Assembly: GCA_002310175.1 (NCBI GenBank)
Contig: DBYG01000017.1
Location: 1-33,367, forward strand
Source of the DNA: Bacteroidales bacterium UBA1192
GTDB lineage: Bacteria; Bacteroidota; Bacteroidia; Bacteroidales; Bacteroidaceae
DNA length: 33,367 nt
Direction of reading: 5' to 3'
The notes under the pieces were generated by a model. The model worked only from the letters and a program-made list of their open reading frames with translations, searched no databases and had not been told where the DNA came from. How positions within the stretch are numbered: the first letter of the stretch is position 1; every line of letters begins with the position of its first letter. The position numbers were made by a program, and so were the translations under genes. Below are positions 24,289 through 32,128 of the stretch, piece by piece.

Positions 24289-26643
24289 ATGATAGGAAAA
24301 ATACTAAAAAAAATTATTTTATGGCTTTGGATTCTTTTTGGAGCCGGTATAACAGCACTGTTTCTGATATTCATTTCACTTTCCAAAGGGTGGATTGGTG
24401 ATGTACCTTCAGTAGATGACTTGGAGGATCCTATCGATAAATTTGCAACACAGATCATTTCAGCGGATGGAGTGGTGTTGGGCGCTTTTGCCAGAAGTGA
24501 GGATAACCGTGTGTGGATGGGTTTTGATGAGCTTTCCCCATATTTGGTTCAGTCTCTTGTTGCAACCGAGGATGTGCGCTTTCAGGATCATTGCGGAATA
24601 GATCTCAAAGCTATTTTACGTGCAGTAGTGAAGAGATTGATACTGCAACAGCGTAGCGCTGGCGGTGGAAGTACCATAACCCAGCAACTTGCGAAACAAT
24701 TATATACGGAACATGTTGCCAGAAATTCCCTCCAGAGGGCGCTCCAAAAGCCAAGCGAGTGGGTTATTGCCGTGAAATTGGAGAGGTATTACACGAAGGA
24801 GGAAATACTCACGCTTTACCTCAATAAATATGACTTCGGAAACAATGCCATTGGTATTTACACTGCATCAAGGACCTATTTTGGCAAAGACCCGATAGAA
24901 TTGAATCCCGAAGAAGCCGCTATGCTGGTGGGAATGTGCAAAAATTCTTCGCTATACAATCCTTTACGACGCAAGGAACTGACTCGTGAGAGACGTAATG
25001 TTGTATTGTCTCAGATGGAAAAAGCTGGTTTCTTGACTGCGGCATCCAAGGATTCACTTCAAAGCAAGGAATTAGTGCTTGATTATCACAAGGTTGATCA
25101 TAAAGTCGGTCAAGCAACCTATTTCCGTGAATACTTGCGTAAGATTATGCGTGCATCAAAGCCAGAACGGACGAATTACCGTGGTTGGCAGATGCAACAG
25201 TTTTATGAGGATTCTTTGGACTGGGAGCAAGATCCGCTTTTCGGCTGGTGTAACAAGAATCATAAACCCGATGGACAGCCGTACAATCTTTATACTGATG
25301 GTCTGAAAGTGTACGTGACTATTGATTCCAGAATGCAGGCGTATGCTGAAGCTGCAGTTGATTCACAGCTTAGGGGATATCTGCAACCAGATTTTTTCAA
25401 AGCAAAAAAAAGAGTAAAGACTGCCCCTTTCACTTCAAGAATAAGCAGTGATGAAGTGGAGAGGATTATGGTTCGTTCAATGCAGCAGACTGAGCAGTAC
25501 AATGCCCTCCGTAGGAAAGGATTGGATGACAAACAAATACGTGAGATATTTGATACACCTCGAAAGATGACAGTGTTCTCATATTCCGGCGATATCGACA
25601 CGTTCATGTCCCCCATGGATTCGTTGAGGTATATGAAGTTTTTTCTTAGGACTGGCTTTATGTGTATGGAAACCAAATCCGGATATGTTAAGGCGTATGT
25701 GGGAGGTACGGACTACAGAGTTTTCATGTATGATATGGTAACTACAGGAAGGAGGCAAGTCGGTTCTACCATGAAACCATACCTCTTTTCCCTTGCTATG
25801 GAAAGCGGCTATTCCCCGTGTGACCAGGTTATCAACCAACCGCAGACCATACTTACAGAGTCCGGTCAGATATGGCAGCCAAAGGATGACGGAAAACAGA
25901 TGTTGGGTCAGTTAGTAACCTTGAAATGGGGACTGTCGCGCTCAAATAACAATGTTACGGCATATCTTATGAGTAAGCTTAGTCCATATTCATTTGTTGA
26001 ACTGCTTCATGAATATGGATTGAGGAACCAATCTATAGATCCGGTATACTCTCTTTGTCTTGGAACATGTGACGTTTCTGTTCAAGAGATGGTAAGCGCA
26101 TATACCGCATTTCCAAACAGAGGAATCAGGACAGTACCGCTGTTCGTGACACGCATAGAAGATTCTGAAGGTAACGAACTTGCTCGCTTTACAGCCAGAA
26201 GCAATGAAGTAATCAGTGAGGAGGCATCATACAAAATGATAGACATGATGCGTGCTGTTGTCAATGAGGGGACAGCTCTGAGGCTACGTGGTACAAGAGC
26301 TTACCCGGTTATAAGCAAAGTTGACTGTGGGGGCAAAACCGGAACAACCGACAATCATTCCGATGCTTGGTTTATGGGCTATACTCCCGAGTTGGTGGCA
26401 GGTTGTTGGGTTGGAGGCGAGGATCGCGACATTCATTTTGACGATATGGACCATGGACAGGGCGCACATGCAGCACTTCCTATATGGGGAATGTTCATGG
26501 AGAAAGTTTATGCCGATTCTTTGAATCTGGGTTATTCTCCTAGTGCCCGTTTCGATTTGCCAGAAGGCTTTGATCCTTGTACCGGTTATACAGATAGTAG
26601 TTCAGAACCTGTTGAAAACTATACTAAAATGGAATCTTTCTGA
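24289..26643 (+). CDS. Class A penicillin-binding protein 1A
   Basis: This 784-residue bifunctional enzyme polymerises and crosslinks peptidoglycan at the periplasmic face of the inner membrane. A cytoplasmic stub and one membrane helix (about residues 8-32) precede a GT51 glycosyltransferase domain with 'EDVRFQDHCGID' and 'GGGSTITQQLAKQLY'. The transpeptidase domain carries the active-site Ser493 in Ser-Thr-Met-Lys, then SxN in 'SRSNNNVT' and KTG in 'GGKTGTTDNHSDAWFMGY'. A linker of roughly 100 residues rich in charged positions separates the two domains. ATG 24289 (or GTG 24286) gives the natural membrane-anchor start; an extended reading to 24241 runs into the promoter. Its stop codon overlaps the kdsB start by 1 nt. 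Confidence 0.95.
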   Translation: MIGKILKKIILWLWILFGAGITALFLIFISLSKGWIGDVPSVDDLEDPIDKFATQIISADGVVLGAFARSEDNRVWMGFDELSPYLVQSLVATEDVRFQDHCGIDLKAILRAVVKRLILQQRSAGGGSTITQQLAKQLYTEHVARNSLQRALQKPSEWVIAVKLERYYTKEEILTLYLNKYDFGNNAIGIYTASRTYFGKDPIELNPEEAAMLVGMCKNSSLYNPLRRKELTRERRNVVLSQMEKAGFLTAASKDSLQSKELVLDYHKVDHKVGQATYFREYLRKIMRASKPERTNYRGWQMQQFYEDSLDWEQDPLFGWCNKNHKPDGQPYNLYTDGLKVYVTIDSRMQAYAEAAVDSQLRGYLQPDFFKAKKRVKTAPFTSRISSDEVERIMVRSMQQTEQYNALRRKGLDDKQIREIFDTPRKMTVFSYSGDIDTFMSPMDSLRYMKFFLRTGFMCMETKSGYVKAYVGGTDYRVFMYDMVTTGRRQVGSTMKPYLFSLAMESGYSPCDQVINQPQTILTESGQIWQPKDDGKQMLGQLVTLKWGLSRSNNNVTAYLMSKLSPYSFVELLHEYGLRNQSIDPVYSLCLGTCDVSVQEMVSAYTAFPNRGIRTVPLFVTRIEDSEGNELARFTARSNEVISEEASYKMIDMMRAVVNEGTALRLRGTRAYPVISKVDCGGKTGTTDNHSDAWFMGYTPELVAGCWVGGEDRDIHFDDMDHGQGAHAALPIWGMFMEKVYADSLNLGYSPSARFDLPEGFDPCTGYTDSSSEPVENYTKMESF

Positions 26644-27398
26644 TGGAGTACGTTGCAATAATACCAGCCAGATACGCTTCAACTCGTTTTCCCGGAAAAC
26701 CGTTAGCGCTACTTGGGAACAAACCAGTTGTTATACATGTTTGTGAACAGGCATTGAAAGTATTTGACCATGTTTTCGTGGCAACCGATGACGAGCGTAT
26801 AGCAGCAGTTGTTATGGCGGCGGGATTCTGTGCCATTATGACGCAGGAAAATCACAAGAGTGGTACAGACCGTTGCTGTGAGGCTTTCAAAAAGTGTGGA
26901 ATAGACGCTGGAGTGGTGATTAACATTCAGGGTGATGAACCCTTCATTCAACCGTCACAACTAATTACCTTGTGCGAATTGTTTGATGACCAGTCGACTG
27001 ATATAGCAACTCTAGTAAAACCTTTTCCGTCAGATACCCCTTACGAGAAGTTGGCTAATCCAAATTGTCCTAAGGTGGTTGTTGATGATAATATGCATGC
27101 TCTTTATTTCAGTAGGAGCGTCATACCGTATGTAAGAGGAATCCCAGAACAGGGTTGGGCATCAAGACATGTATATTATAAACATATTGGCCTGTATGCT
27201 TTCAAGTCTCATGTTCTTGAAAAGATTACCACTCTGCCACAGTCAACAATAGAGAAGGCGGAGAGTCTTGAACAGTTACGTTGGCTTTCCGCCGGATATA
27301 AGATTAAGGTCGGAGTGACCAATGTAGAAACCATAGGCATAGATTCACCTGATGATCTTGCCGCTGCAGAGTTGTTCCTCAAACAAAACAGTTTATGA
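26643..27398 (+). CDS. kdsB: CMP-KDO synthetase (3-deoxy-manno-octulosonate cytidylyltransferase)
   Basis: KdsB activates KDO with CTP for the inner core of lipopolysaccharide. The 251-residue length is normal. Hallmarks are the nucleotide-binding 'PARYASTRFPGKPLA' (about 8-22), 'VATDDERI', 'SGTDRCCEA', 'INIQGDEPFIQP', 'YFSRSVIPY' and 'YKHIGLYAF'. The start overlaps the PBP1A stop in a TGATG arrangement, and the stop overlaps the next gene in ATGA, both signs of translational coupling. Linking KDO activation to a peptidoglycan synthase suggests coordinated envelope growth. Confidence 0.98.
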   Translation: MEYVAIIPARYASTRFPGKPLALLGNKPVVIHVCEQALKVFDHVFVATDDERIAAVVMAAGFCAIMTQENHKSGTDRCCEAFKKCGIDAGVVINIQGDEPFIQPSQLITLCELFDDQSTDIATLVKPFPSDTPYEKLANPNCPKVVVDDNMHALYFSRSVIPYVRGIPEQGWASRHVYYKHIGLYAFKSHVLEKITTLPQSTIEKAESLEQLRWLSAGYKIKVGVTNVETIGIDSPDDLAAAELFLKQNSL

Positions 27399-28450
27399 AT
27401 GTCTGGAAAAAATATATTCGAATATCGGTTGTCTCATTGAGTCTCTTGTTTTTTTGTGCGGAGAATTATGCGGCAAAACCAGACAGTGTCAGGATTGATA
27501 GACGTTCTACTTATTTTTTTGATGACGGGTCTGTCTATATTGGGCAGAAGAGATTTGGCAAGCCTTTTGGAACAGGATATACCGAGTTTGTAAACGGAGA
27601 CAAATACGAAGGTGAATATGTTAAAGGCTTGCGTGAAGGCATCGGAATACATAAATATGCAGACGGAAATGTTTATTCGGGCTATTGGCATGATGACAAA
27701 CAGAATGGTGAGGGCGAACTCCGATATTTATGCGGTGATGTCTATAAGGGCGAATGGGTAGATGGTAACCGTACCGGAAAAGGTGTCTATATATGGAAAG
27801 ATGGTTCCTATTACTCTGGAGAATGGACGGATAACAGAAGAAACGGGACAGGTATGATGATGTGGGCAGACAGTTCAGTATATCGCGGTTCATGGATTGA
27901 TGGAATGCGTGAGGGACTGGGAGAGTTCAACGGAAAGGACTATACATACAAAGGTAGTTGGAAACAGAATAAGGAGAACGGTAATGGAGAGTGCCGTTTT
28001 GTGAATGGTGATTACTATAAGGGTGAATTCAAGGATGGAAAAATAACGGGGAACGGATTGTTTACCTTCGCAAACGGTGACAGATATAAAGGAAGTCTTA
28101 GGAATGGGTTGGCTGACGGGAAAGGGACTTTCTTTTGGGCTGATGGCTCTAAATATGAAGGTGATTGGAAAGAGAATCGCAGACACGGAACAGGACAGAT
28201 GGTTTGGGTAAATGGAGACAGATATTATGGAGAATGGCAGGGTGATAAACCTTGGGGTGAGGGTTCAATGCACCTAAATGACGGGACAAAGTATAAAGGT
28301 GGTTTTACTAATGGTGCAGTTGATGGAAAGGGAGTTATTGAAGAGGAAGACGGTACTCGACTAGAGGGAATGTTCAAGGAAGGTATGAGGACTGGTGTTT
28401 TTACTGTACGTGACAGATCCGGCAAAAAAATAAGAACAATTGTTTACTGA
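27395..28450 (+). CDS. Secreted MORN-repeat protein (13 repeats)
   Basis: This 351-residue protein has a signal peptide (about residues 1-26, cleavage near 'NYAAKP'). From about residue 47 it has thirteen consecutive MORN repeats, mostly 23 residues long, of the form Y-x-G-x-W/F-x-x-G-x-x-x-G-x-G-x-x-x-x-x-x-G-D/S. The sixth repeat is shortened by about two residues, and the last has lost its usual Gly. The repeats build an elongated beta-hairpin sheet. In other organisms they bind membranes, lipids or proteins, but no function is established for exported bacterial ones. The start overlaps kdsB by 4 nt, and the next gene begins 1 nt after the stop, so it belongs to the envelope operon. No enzyme motif is present. 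Confidence 0.88.
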   Translation: MNVWKKYIRISVVSLSLLFFCAENYAAKPDSVRIDRRSTYFFDDGSVYIGQKRFGKPFGTGYTEFVNGDKYEGEYVKGLREGIGIHKYADGNVYSGYWHDDKQNGEGELRYLCGDVYKGEWVDGNRTGKGVYIWKDGSYYSGEWTDNRRNGTGMMMWADSSVYRGSWIDGMREGLGEFNGKDYTYKGSWKQNKENGNGECRFVNGDYYKGEFKDGKITGNGLFTFANGDRYKGSLRNGLADGKGTFFWADGSKYEGDWKENRRHGTGQMVWVNGDRYYGEWQGDKPWGEGSMHLNDGTKYKGGFTNGAVDGKGVIEEEDGTRLEGMFKEGMRTGVFTVRDRSGKKIRTIVY

Positions 28451-28451
28451 A

Positions 28452-28904
28452 ATGATACTTGACACAATAGACAGAATAGGAAGATATGAGAGTATAAGTC
28501 CTTTTATGGAACAGGTAATGAAATTTCTGGAAGAGACTAACCTCTCAACCCTTGCGCCGGGAAAGATAAACCTTCAAGGCGACGATTTGTTTGTAAATGT
28601 AAACAAACATAAGGCTCAAAGTCGTACTGAAGTTCCTATTGAGGTTCATAGGGAATATATAGATATCCAGATACCTTTATCCGGAAATGAAGAGATGGGA
28701 TTTGTCTCCGGTTCTTTTCTTTCTGAAGCACGCATTCCATATTCGTCAGATAAAGATGTGGCATTCTATCCAGGTTTGTGCGATACATATGTTAATGTAA
28801 GGCAAGGAATGTTCACTGTTTTTTTCCCTGGAGAAGGACATGCTCCTGCTATCACTGAAAAAGGTATAACCAAATTAGTGATTAAAATACGCAAGTCATG
28901 TTGA
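28452..28904 (+). CDS. YhcH/YjgK/YiaL-family protein
   Basis: This 150-residue protein matches the YhcH/YiaL (EbgC-like) cupin family. Members accompany sialic acid, ketogulonate or beta-galactoside metabolism and are thought to act on sugars or their derivatives. Recognisable are 'MILDTIDRIGRYE' at the start, 'VNKHKAQSRTEVPIEVHREYIDIQIPLSGNE' in the middle, and 'VFFPGEGHAPAI', whose His, Glu and Asp residues form the likely metal site. ATG 28452 is preferred over an upstream TTG at 28440, which lies inside the MORN gene. It overlaps glgB by 7 nt. The substrate is unknown; its place before glgB suggests a link to glucan or sugar-phosphate metabolism. Confidence 0.88.
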   Translation: MILDTIDRIGRYESISPFMEQVMKFLEETNLSTLAPGKINLQGDDLFVNVNKHKAQSRTEVPIEVHREYIDIQIPLSGNEEMGFVSGSFLSEARIPYSSDKDVAFYPGLCDTYVNVRQGMFTVFFPGEGHAPAITEKGITKLVIKIRKSC

Positions 28905-30916
28905 AGATTATCGAAAATGATCCTTGGCTTACTCCTTATAAGGATGCCATCGAGGGACGACATGAACATGCCATATGGCGTGAGGAGAGACTTACAGGTG
29001 GAGAATGTACTCTTCCTGATTTCTCTCAAGGTTACAACTATTATGGGTTACACCACGAAGGGGATGAGTGGGTGTTTCGGGAATGGGCTCCTAATGCGCA
29101 GTATATCTATCTTATAGGTGATTTTAATGAATGGAAGGAACAAGAGGAATTCAGCCTACACCGTTTGAATGACAATGGTGATTGGGAGGTTAGAGTCCCA
29201 TACAAAAGCATTATTCATGGTCAACATTATAAGATGCGTGTGAAGTGGAACGGAGGTGAAGGAGATCGCATTCCTGCTTGGTGTCAGAGAGTTGTTCAAG
29301 ACAGTTCCACACACATATTTTCGGCACAGGTTTGGAATCCTGACAAACCATACAAGTTTACAGTCGATAATTTTACACCCAAAAAAGATCCTCTGCTTAT
29401 ATACGAGTGTCATATCGGAATGGCCCAGGAGAAGGAGGAGGTAGGGACTTATTTAGAATTCATGGATAATGTGCTTCCTCGTGTCAAGGATGCCGGATAT
29501 AACTGTATACAGATTATGGCTATACAGGAACATCCATATTATGGTAGTTTCGGATACCATGTTTCAAGTTTTTTTGCTCCTTCATCCCGTTTCGGAACTC
29601 CGGAGGAATTGAAGGAACTGATTGACACAGCTCATGGTATGGGTATTTCTGTAATAATGGATCTTGTTCATTCTCATTCTGTTAAAAATGAAAATGAAGG
29701 GTTGGGAAACCTTGCAGGCGACACAAATCAATATTTCATGCCAGGGGAAAGACATGAGCATTCGGCTTGGGGCTCACTATGCTTTGATTACGGAAAAGAT
29801 CAAGTGTTGCATTTCCTTCTGTCCAACTGCCGCTATTGGCTGGAAAAGTTTCATTTTGATGGATTTCGTTTTGATGGGGTTACATCCATGCTTTATTACA
29901 GTCATGGGTTGGGGGAGGCATTTTGTAACTATGATGATTATTACAACGGTCATCAAGACGATGAGGCTATTGCTTACCTCACACTTTCAAACAAAATGAT
30001 ACATGAGTTCAGACCGAATGCCATAACGATTGCCGAGGAGGTTAGTGGGATGCCAGGACTTGCTGCGCCTTTCGAAGATGGAGGTTATGGATTCGATTAC
30101 CGTATGGCCATGAATATTCCTGATTTTTGGATAAAGACTATTAAGGAAAGAAAAGACGAGGATTGGTCAATGGCCGGTATTTTTTGGGAGTTGACAAACC
30201 GTAGGTCTGATGAAAAGACTATATCCTATGTGGAGAGTCATGATCAGGCACTCGTAGGCGATAAGACTGTTATATTCAGACTTGTTGATGCCGATATGTA
30301 CTGGCATTTCAACAAAAAGGGAGGAAATGATGTTACCGCCAGAGGTATTGCTCTCCATAAAATGATAAGGCTTGTTACTGCATCTACTATAAACGGAGGT
30401 TATCTTAATTTTATGGGTAACGAGTTCGGTCATCCGGAATGGATTGACTTCCCACGCGAAGGAAACGGATGGAGTTATAAATATGCCCGTCGGCAATGGA
30501 GTCTCATAGATAATTCAGATCTTGCATATGGGTGGTTAGGCTCTTTTGACAAGGCCATGACAGGGATTATTGGCTCGTTTAGAAATTTCCAAGAGAGCCC
30601 GGTTGTGGAATATTGGCACAATGATTCCGATCAGGTGTTGGCTTTCGGGCGTGACGATCTCGTTTTCGTGTTTAACTTTAATCCGGTCAGATCGTTCCAG
30701 GATTATGGATTCTTGGTTCCGGCAGGAAAATATTCTGTTATTCTTGACAGTGATGGCATAGCATTTGGTGGTTATGGCCGAATAGATGACTCATGCGAGC
30801 ATTTTACTCTTTTTGATCCTTTATACTGCGAACAGCAGAAAGGCTGGTTGAAACTTTATTTGCCTTCAAGGACAGCATTGGTACTTAAAAAGAATAATAC
30901 CGATGAGAAAGGATAG
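28898..30916 (+). CDS. glgB: 1,4-alpha-glucan branching enzyme (eukaryote-like type)
   Basis: GlgB makes alpha-1,6 branches in glycogen. The 672-residue protein has an N-terminal CBM48-type domain ('WVFREWAPNAQYIYLIGDFNEW'), then a GH13 barrel with nucleophile Asp326 in 'GFRFDGVTSMLYYSHG', acid/base Glu380 in 'IAEEVSGMP' and Asp449 in 'SYVESHDQALVGDKT'. A C-terminal beta domain follows. The short N-terminus and motifs such as 'YGSFGYHVSSFFAPSSR' place it nearer the plant and animal branching enzymes (GH13_8) than the longer E. coli type, as in other Bacteroidota. No glgA, glgC or glgP is beside it. It overlaps the YhcH gene by 7 nt and the following membrane protein by 14 nt. Confidence 0.96.
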   Translation: MLKIIENDPWLTPYKDAIEGRHEHAIWREERLTGGECTLPDFSQGYNYYGLHHEGDEWVFREWAPNAQYIYLIGDFNEWKEQEEFSLHRLNDNGDWEVRVPYKSIIHGQHYKMRVKWNGGEGDRIPAWCQRVVQDSSTHIFSAQVWNPDKPYKFTVDNFTPKKDPLLIYECHIGMAQEKEEVGTYLEFMDNVLPRVKDAGYNCIQIMAIQEHPYYGSFGYHVSSFFAPSSRFGTPEELKELIDTAHGMGISVIMDLVHSHSVKNENEGLGNLAGDTNQYFMPGERHEHSAWGSLCFDYGKDQVLHFLLSNCRYWLEKFHFDGFRFDGVTSMLYYSHGLGEAFCNYDDYYNGHQDDEAIAYLTLSNKMIHEFRPNAITIAEEVSGMPGLAAPFEDGGYGFDYRMAMNIPDFWIKTIKERKDEDWSMAGIFWELTNRRSDEKTISYVESHDQALVGDKTVIFRLVDADMYWHFNKKGGNDVTARGIALHKMIRLVTASTINGGYLNFMGNEFGHPEWIDFPREGNGWSYKYARRQWSLIDNSDLAYGWLGSFDKAMTGIIGSFRNFQESPVVEYWHNDSDQVLAFGRDDLVFVFNFNPVRSFQDYGFLVPAGKYSVILDSDGIAFGGYGRIDDSCEHFTLFDPLYCEQQKGWLKLYLPSRTALVLKKNNTDEKG

Positions 30917-31949
30917 GGATATCATAGGTGTTAGGTTTATGTGTTTTTTCATATTCCTGACCTTTACTCTTTGCTGGCTTTCCATTCAAAGGGACTTAAT
31001 GGTATACACAATCCGCACTTTATCAAATTCAAGAGCGAGTATTGGCTCATTCGGCTTCCTATATATTTCTGTATTGCTGATATGTTTTGTTTTATCTGCT
31101 GTGCCGATCTCCAGATCCCTTTTTAAATATAAGAACGGACAGTATGCCTGCAATTATGCCATATCCTCATTTCTGTTAGGTTGTTTAGCAGGATTTGATG
31201 GGGATTGTTTCATTTCTTTACCTTATTCCAGATGGATAATAGGCATGTCATTCCTTATCTTCATTCTTGTTGTTCCGAAAATCGTATCCTTTTTTAAACG
31301 TCATGTAACCTATAGCGTTCCGAAAATGATTGCTTCCAATCTCATGATATTATTCTTCCTTATTTGTATTACAGTCGTAATGGGAAATACAGATGAAAAT
31401 CTTCATCGCCGTTTAAGGATTGAGTCTCTGCTTTTAAAAGGAGAATACGAAAAAGTGCTTGATGTCGGTGCAAAAGAAGAGGAAACAGACCCCTCTATCG
31501 CTTTGCTTAGAGTAAGAGCAATGCTTGGTATGGATACAGCCCAACCTGGAACTGGGGTGGGGGAACATCTTTTTCTGTATCCAATAACTGATGTTGAAAA
31601 ACTTATAGATGGTTTGACCGTGCTGGCTCGTGATTCGATATATGATGACTGTTCAATTCAGATTGCGTTGGCCATGTTGGAAATGGATATACAAAGGGCT
31701 GATTCATTAATAGCTCCTTTAATTCTTGAAAAGAAAATGCCAAGGTATTATATGCAGTTACTTGTAATGAGCGGTAATAATGAGGCAGCAGTACATTTTC
31801 CTGAAGAATATGAGGCTGAACAAAAGAACTACGAGAATTTCAATGATGTCATTAGCCAGCAAAAAAAAGAATCTCCCCAAGCTCTTGCCAACAGCACCTA
31901 TTTAAAATATAGTCAGACATACTACTGGTTTTATAATTTCTGTAGGTAA
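30903..31949 (+). CDS. Unrecognised membrane protein with C-terminal helical domain
   Basis: I do not recognise this 348-residue protein. About five membrane helices can be drawn (near residues 9-27, 47-69, 81-96, 110-128 and 143-161). They are followed by a soluble part of some 185 residues beginning 'NTDENLHRRLRIESLLLKGEYEKVLDVGAKE', which reads like tetratricopeptide-type helical pairs. The C-terminus ends 'YSQTYYWFYNFCR'. The start overlaps glgB by 14 nt, so it is the last gene of the envelope/glucan operon; a strong hairpin terminator follows 49 nt downstream. Its membrane-plus-TPR layout suggests a scaffolding role, but no function can be assigned. Confidence 0.75.
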   Translation: MRKDRDIIGVRFMCFFIFLTFTLCWLSIQRDLMVYTIRTLSNSRASIGSFGFLYISVLLICFVLSAVPISRSLFKYKNGQYACNYAISSFLLGCLAGFDGDCFISLPYSRWIIGMSFLIFILVVPKIVSFFKRHVTYSVPKMIASNLMILFFLICITVVMGNTDENLHRRLRIESLLLKGEYEKVLDVGAKEEETDPSIALLRVRAMLGMDTAQPGTGVGEHLFLYPITDVEKLIDGLTVLARDSIYDDCSIQIALAMLEMDIQRADSLIAPLILEKKMPRYYMQLLVMSGNNEAAVHFPEEYEAEQKNYENFNDVISQQKKESPQALANSTYLKYSQTYYWFYNFCR

Positions 31950-31998
31950 ATGTTGCCAGGTTAAAGTTTTTATATTCCTTTATATTGTAAAATAAAAT

Positions 31999-32026
31999 AG
32001 GTGGAAAACCAATTGGTTTTCCACCT
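31999..32026. terminator. Bidirectional intrinsic terminator
   Basis: A perfect 12-bp stem (AGGTGGAAAACC/GGTTTTCCACCT) with an AATT loop lies between the convergent membrane-protein gene and ppdK. It is followed by TAATTTTAAT on the plus strand and by ATTTTATTTTAC on the minus strand, so it can stop both transcripts. Confidence 0.85.
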
Positions 32027-32072
32027 TAATTTTAATATGCCTCCTTTTTTAGGTTTTTGCGGTTTCCTGTCA

Positions 32073-32112
32073 TACTCAACGACGGTTAAAACCCGTCAAT
32101 AAGGGTTGAGTA
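32073..32112. repeat. Interrupted inverted repeat in the ppdK 3' region
   Basis: An 8-bp outer stem (TACTCAAC at 32073-32080 with GTTGAGTA at 32105-32112) continues into a 5-bp inner stem (GACGG at 32081-32085 with CCGTC at 32093-32097), leaving a 7-nt bulge on one side. No T-run follows on either strand, so it is not a simple terminator. On the minus strand it lies 17 nt after the ppdK stop codon. Confidence 0.7.
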
Positions 32113-32128
32113 CATTAATATAAAAAAG

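Noticed and set aside
27530..28430. Possible tandem DNA repeat
   Set aside because: The periodicity of about 69 nt comes from the 23-residue MORN protein repeats; the DNA units have diverged too far to be a recent tandem array.
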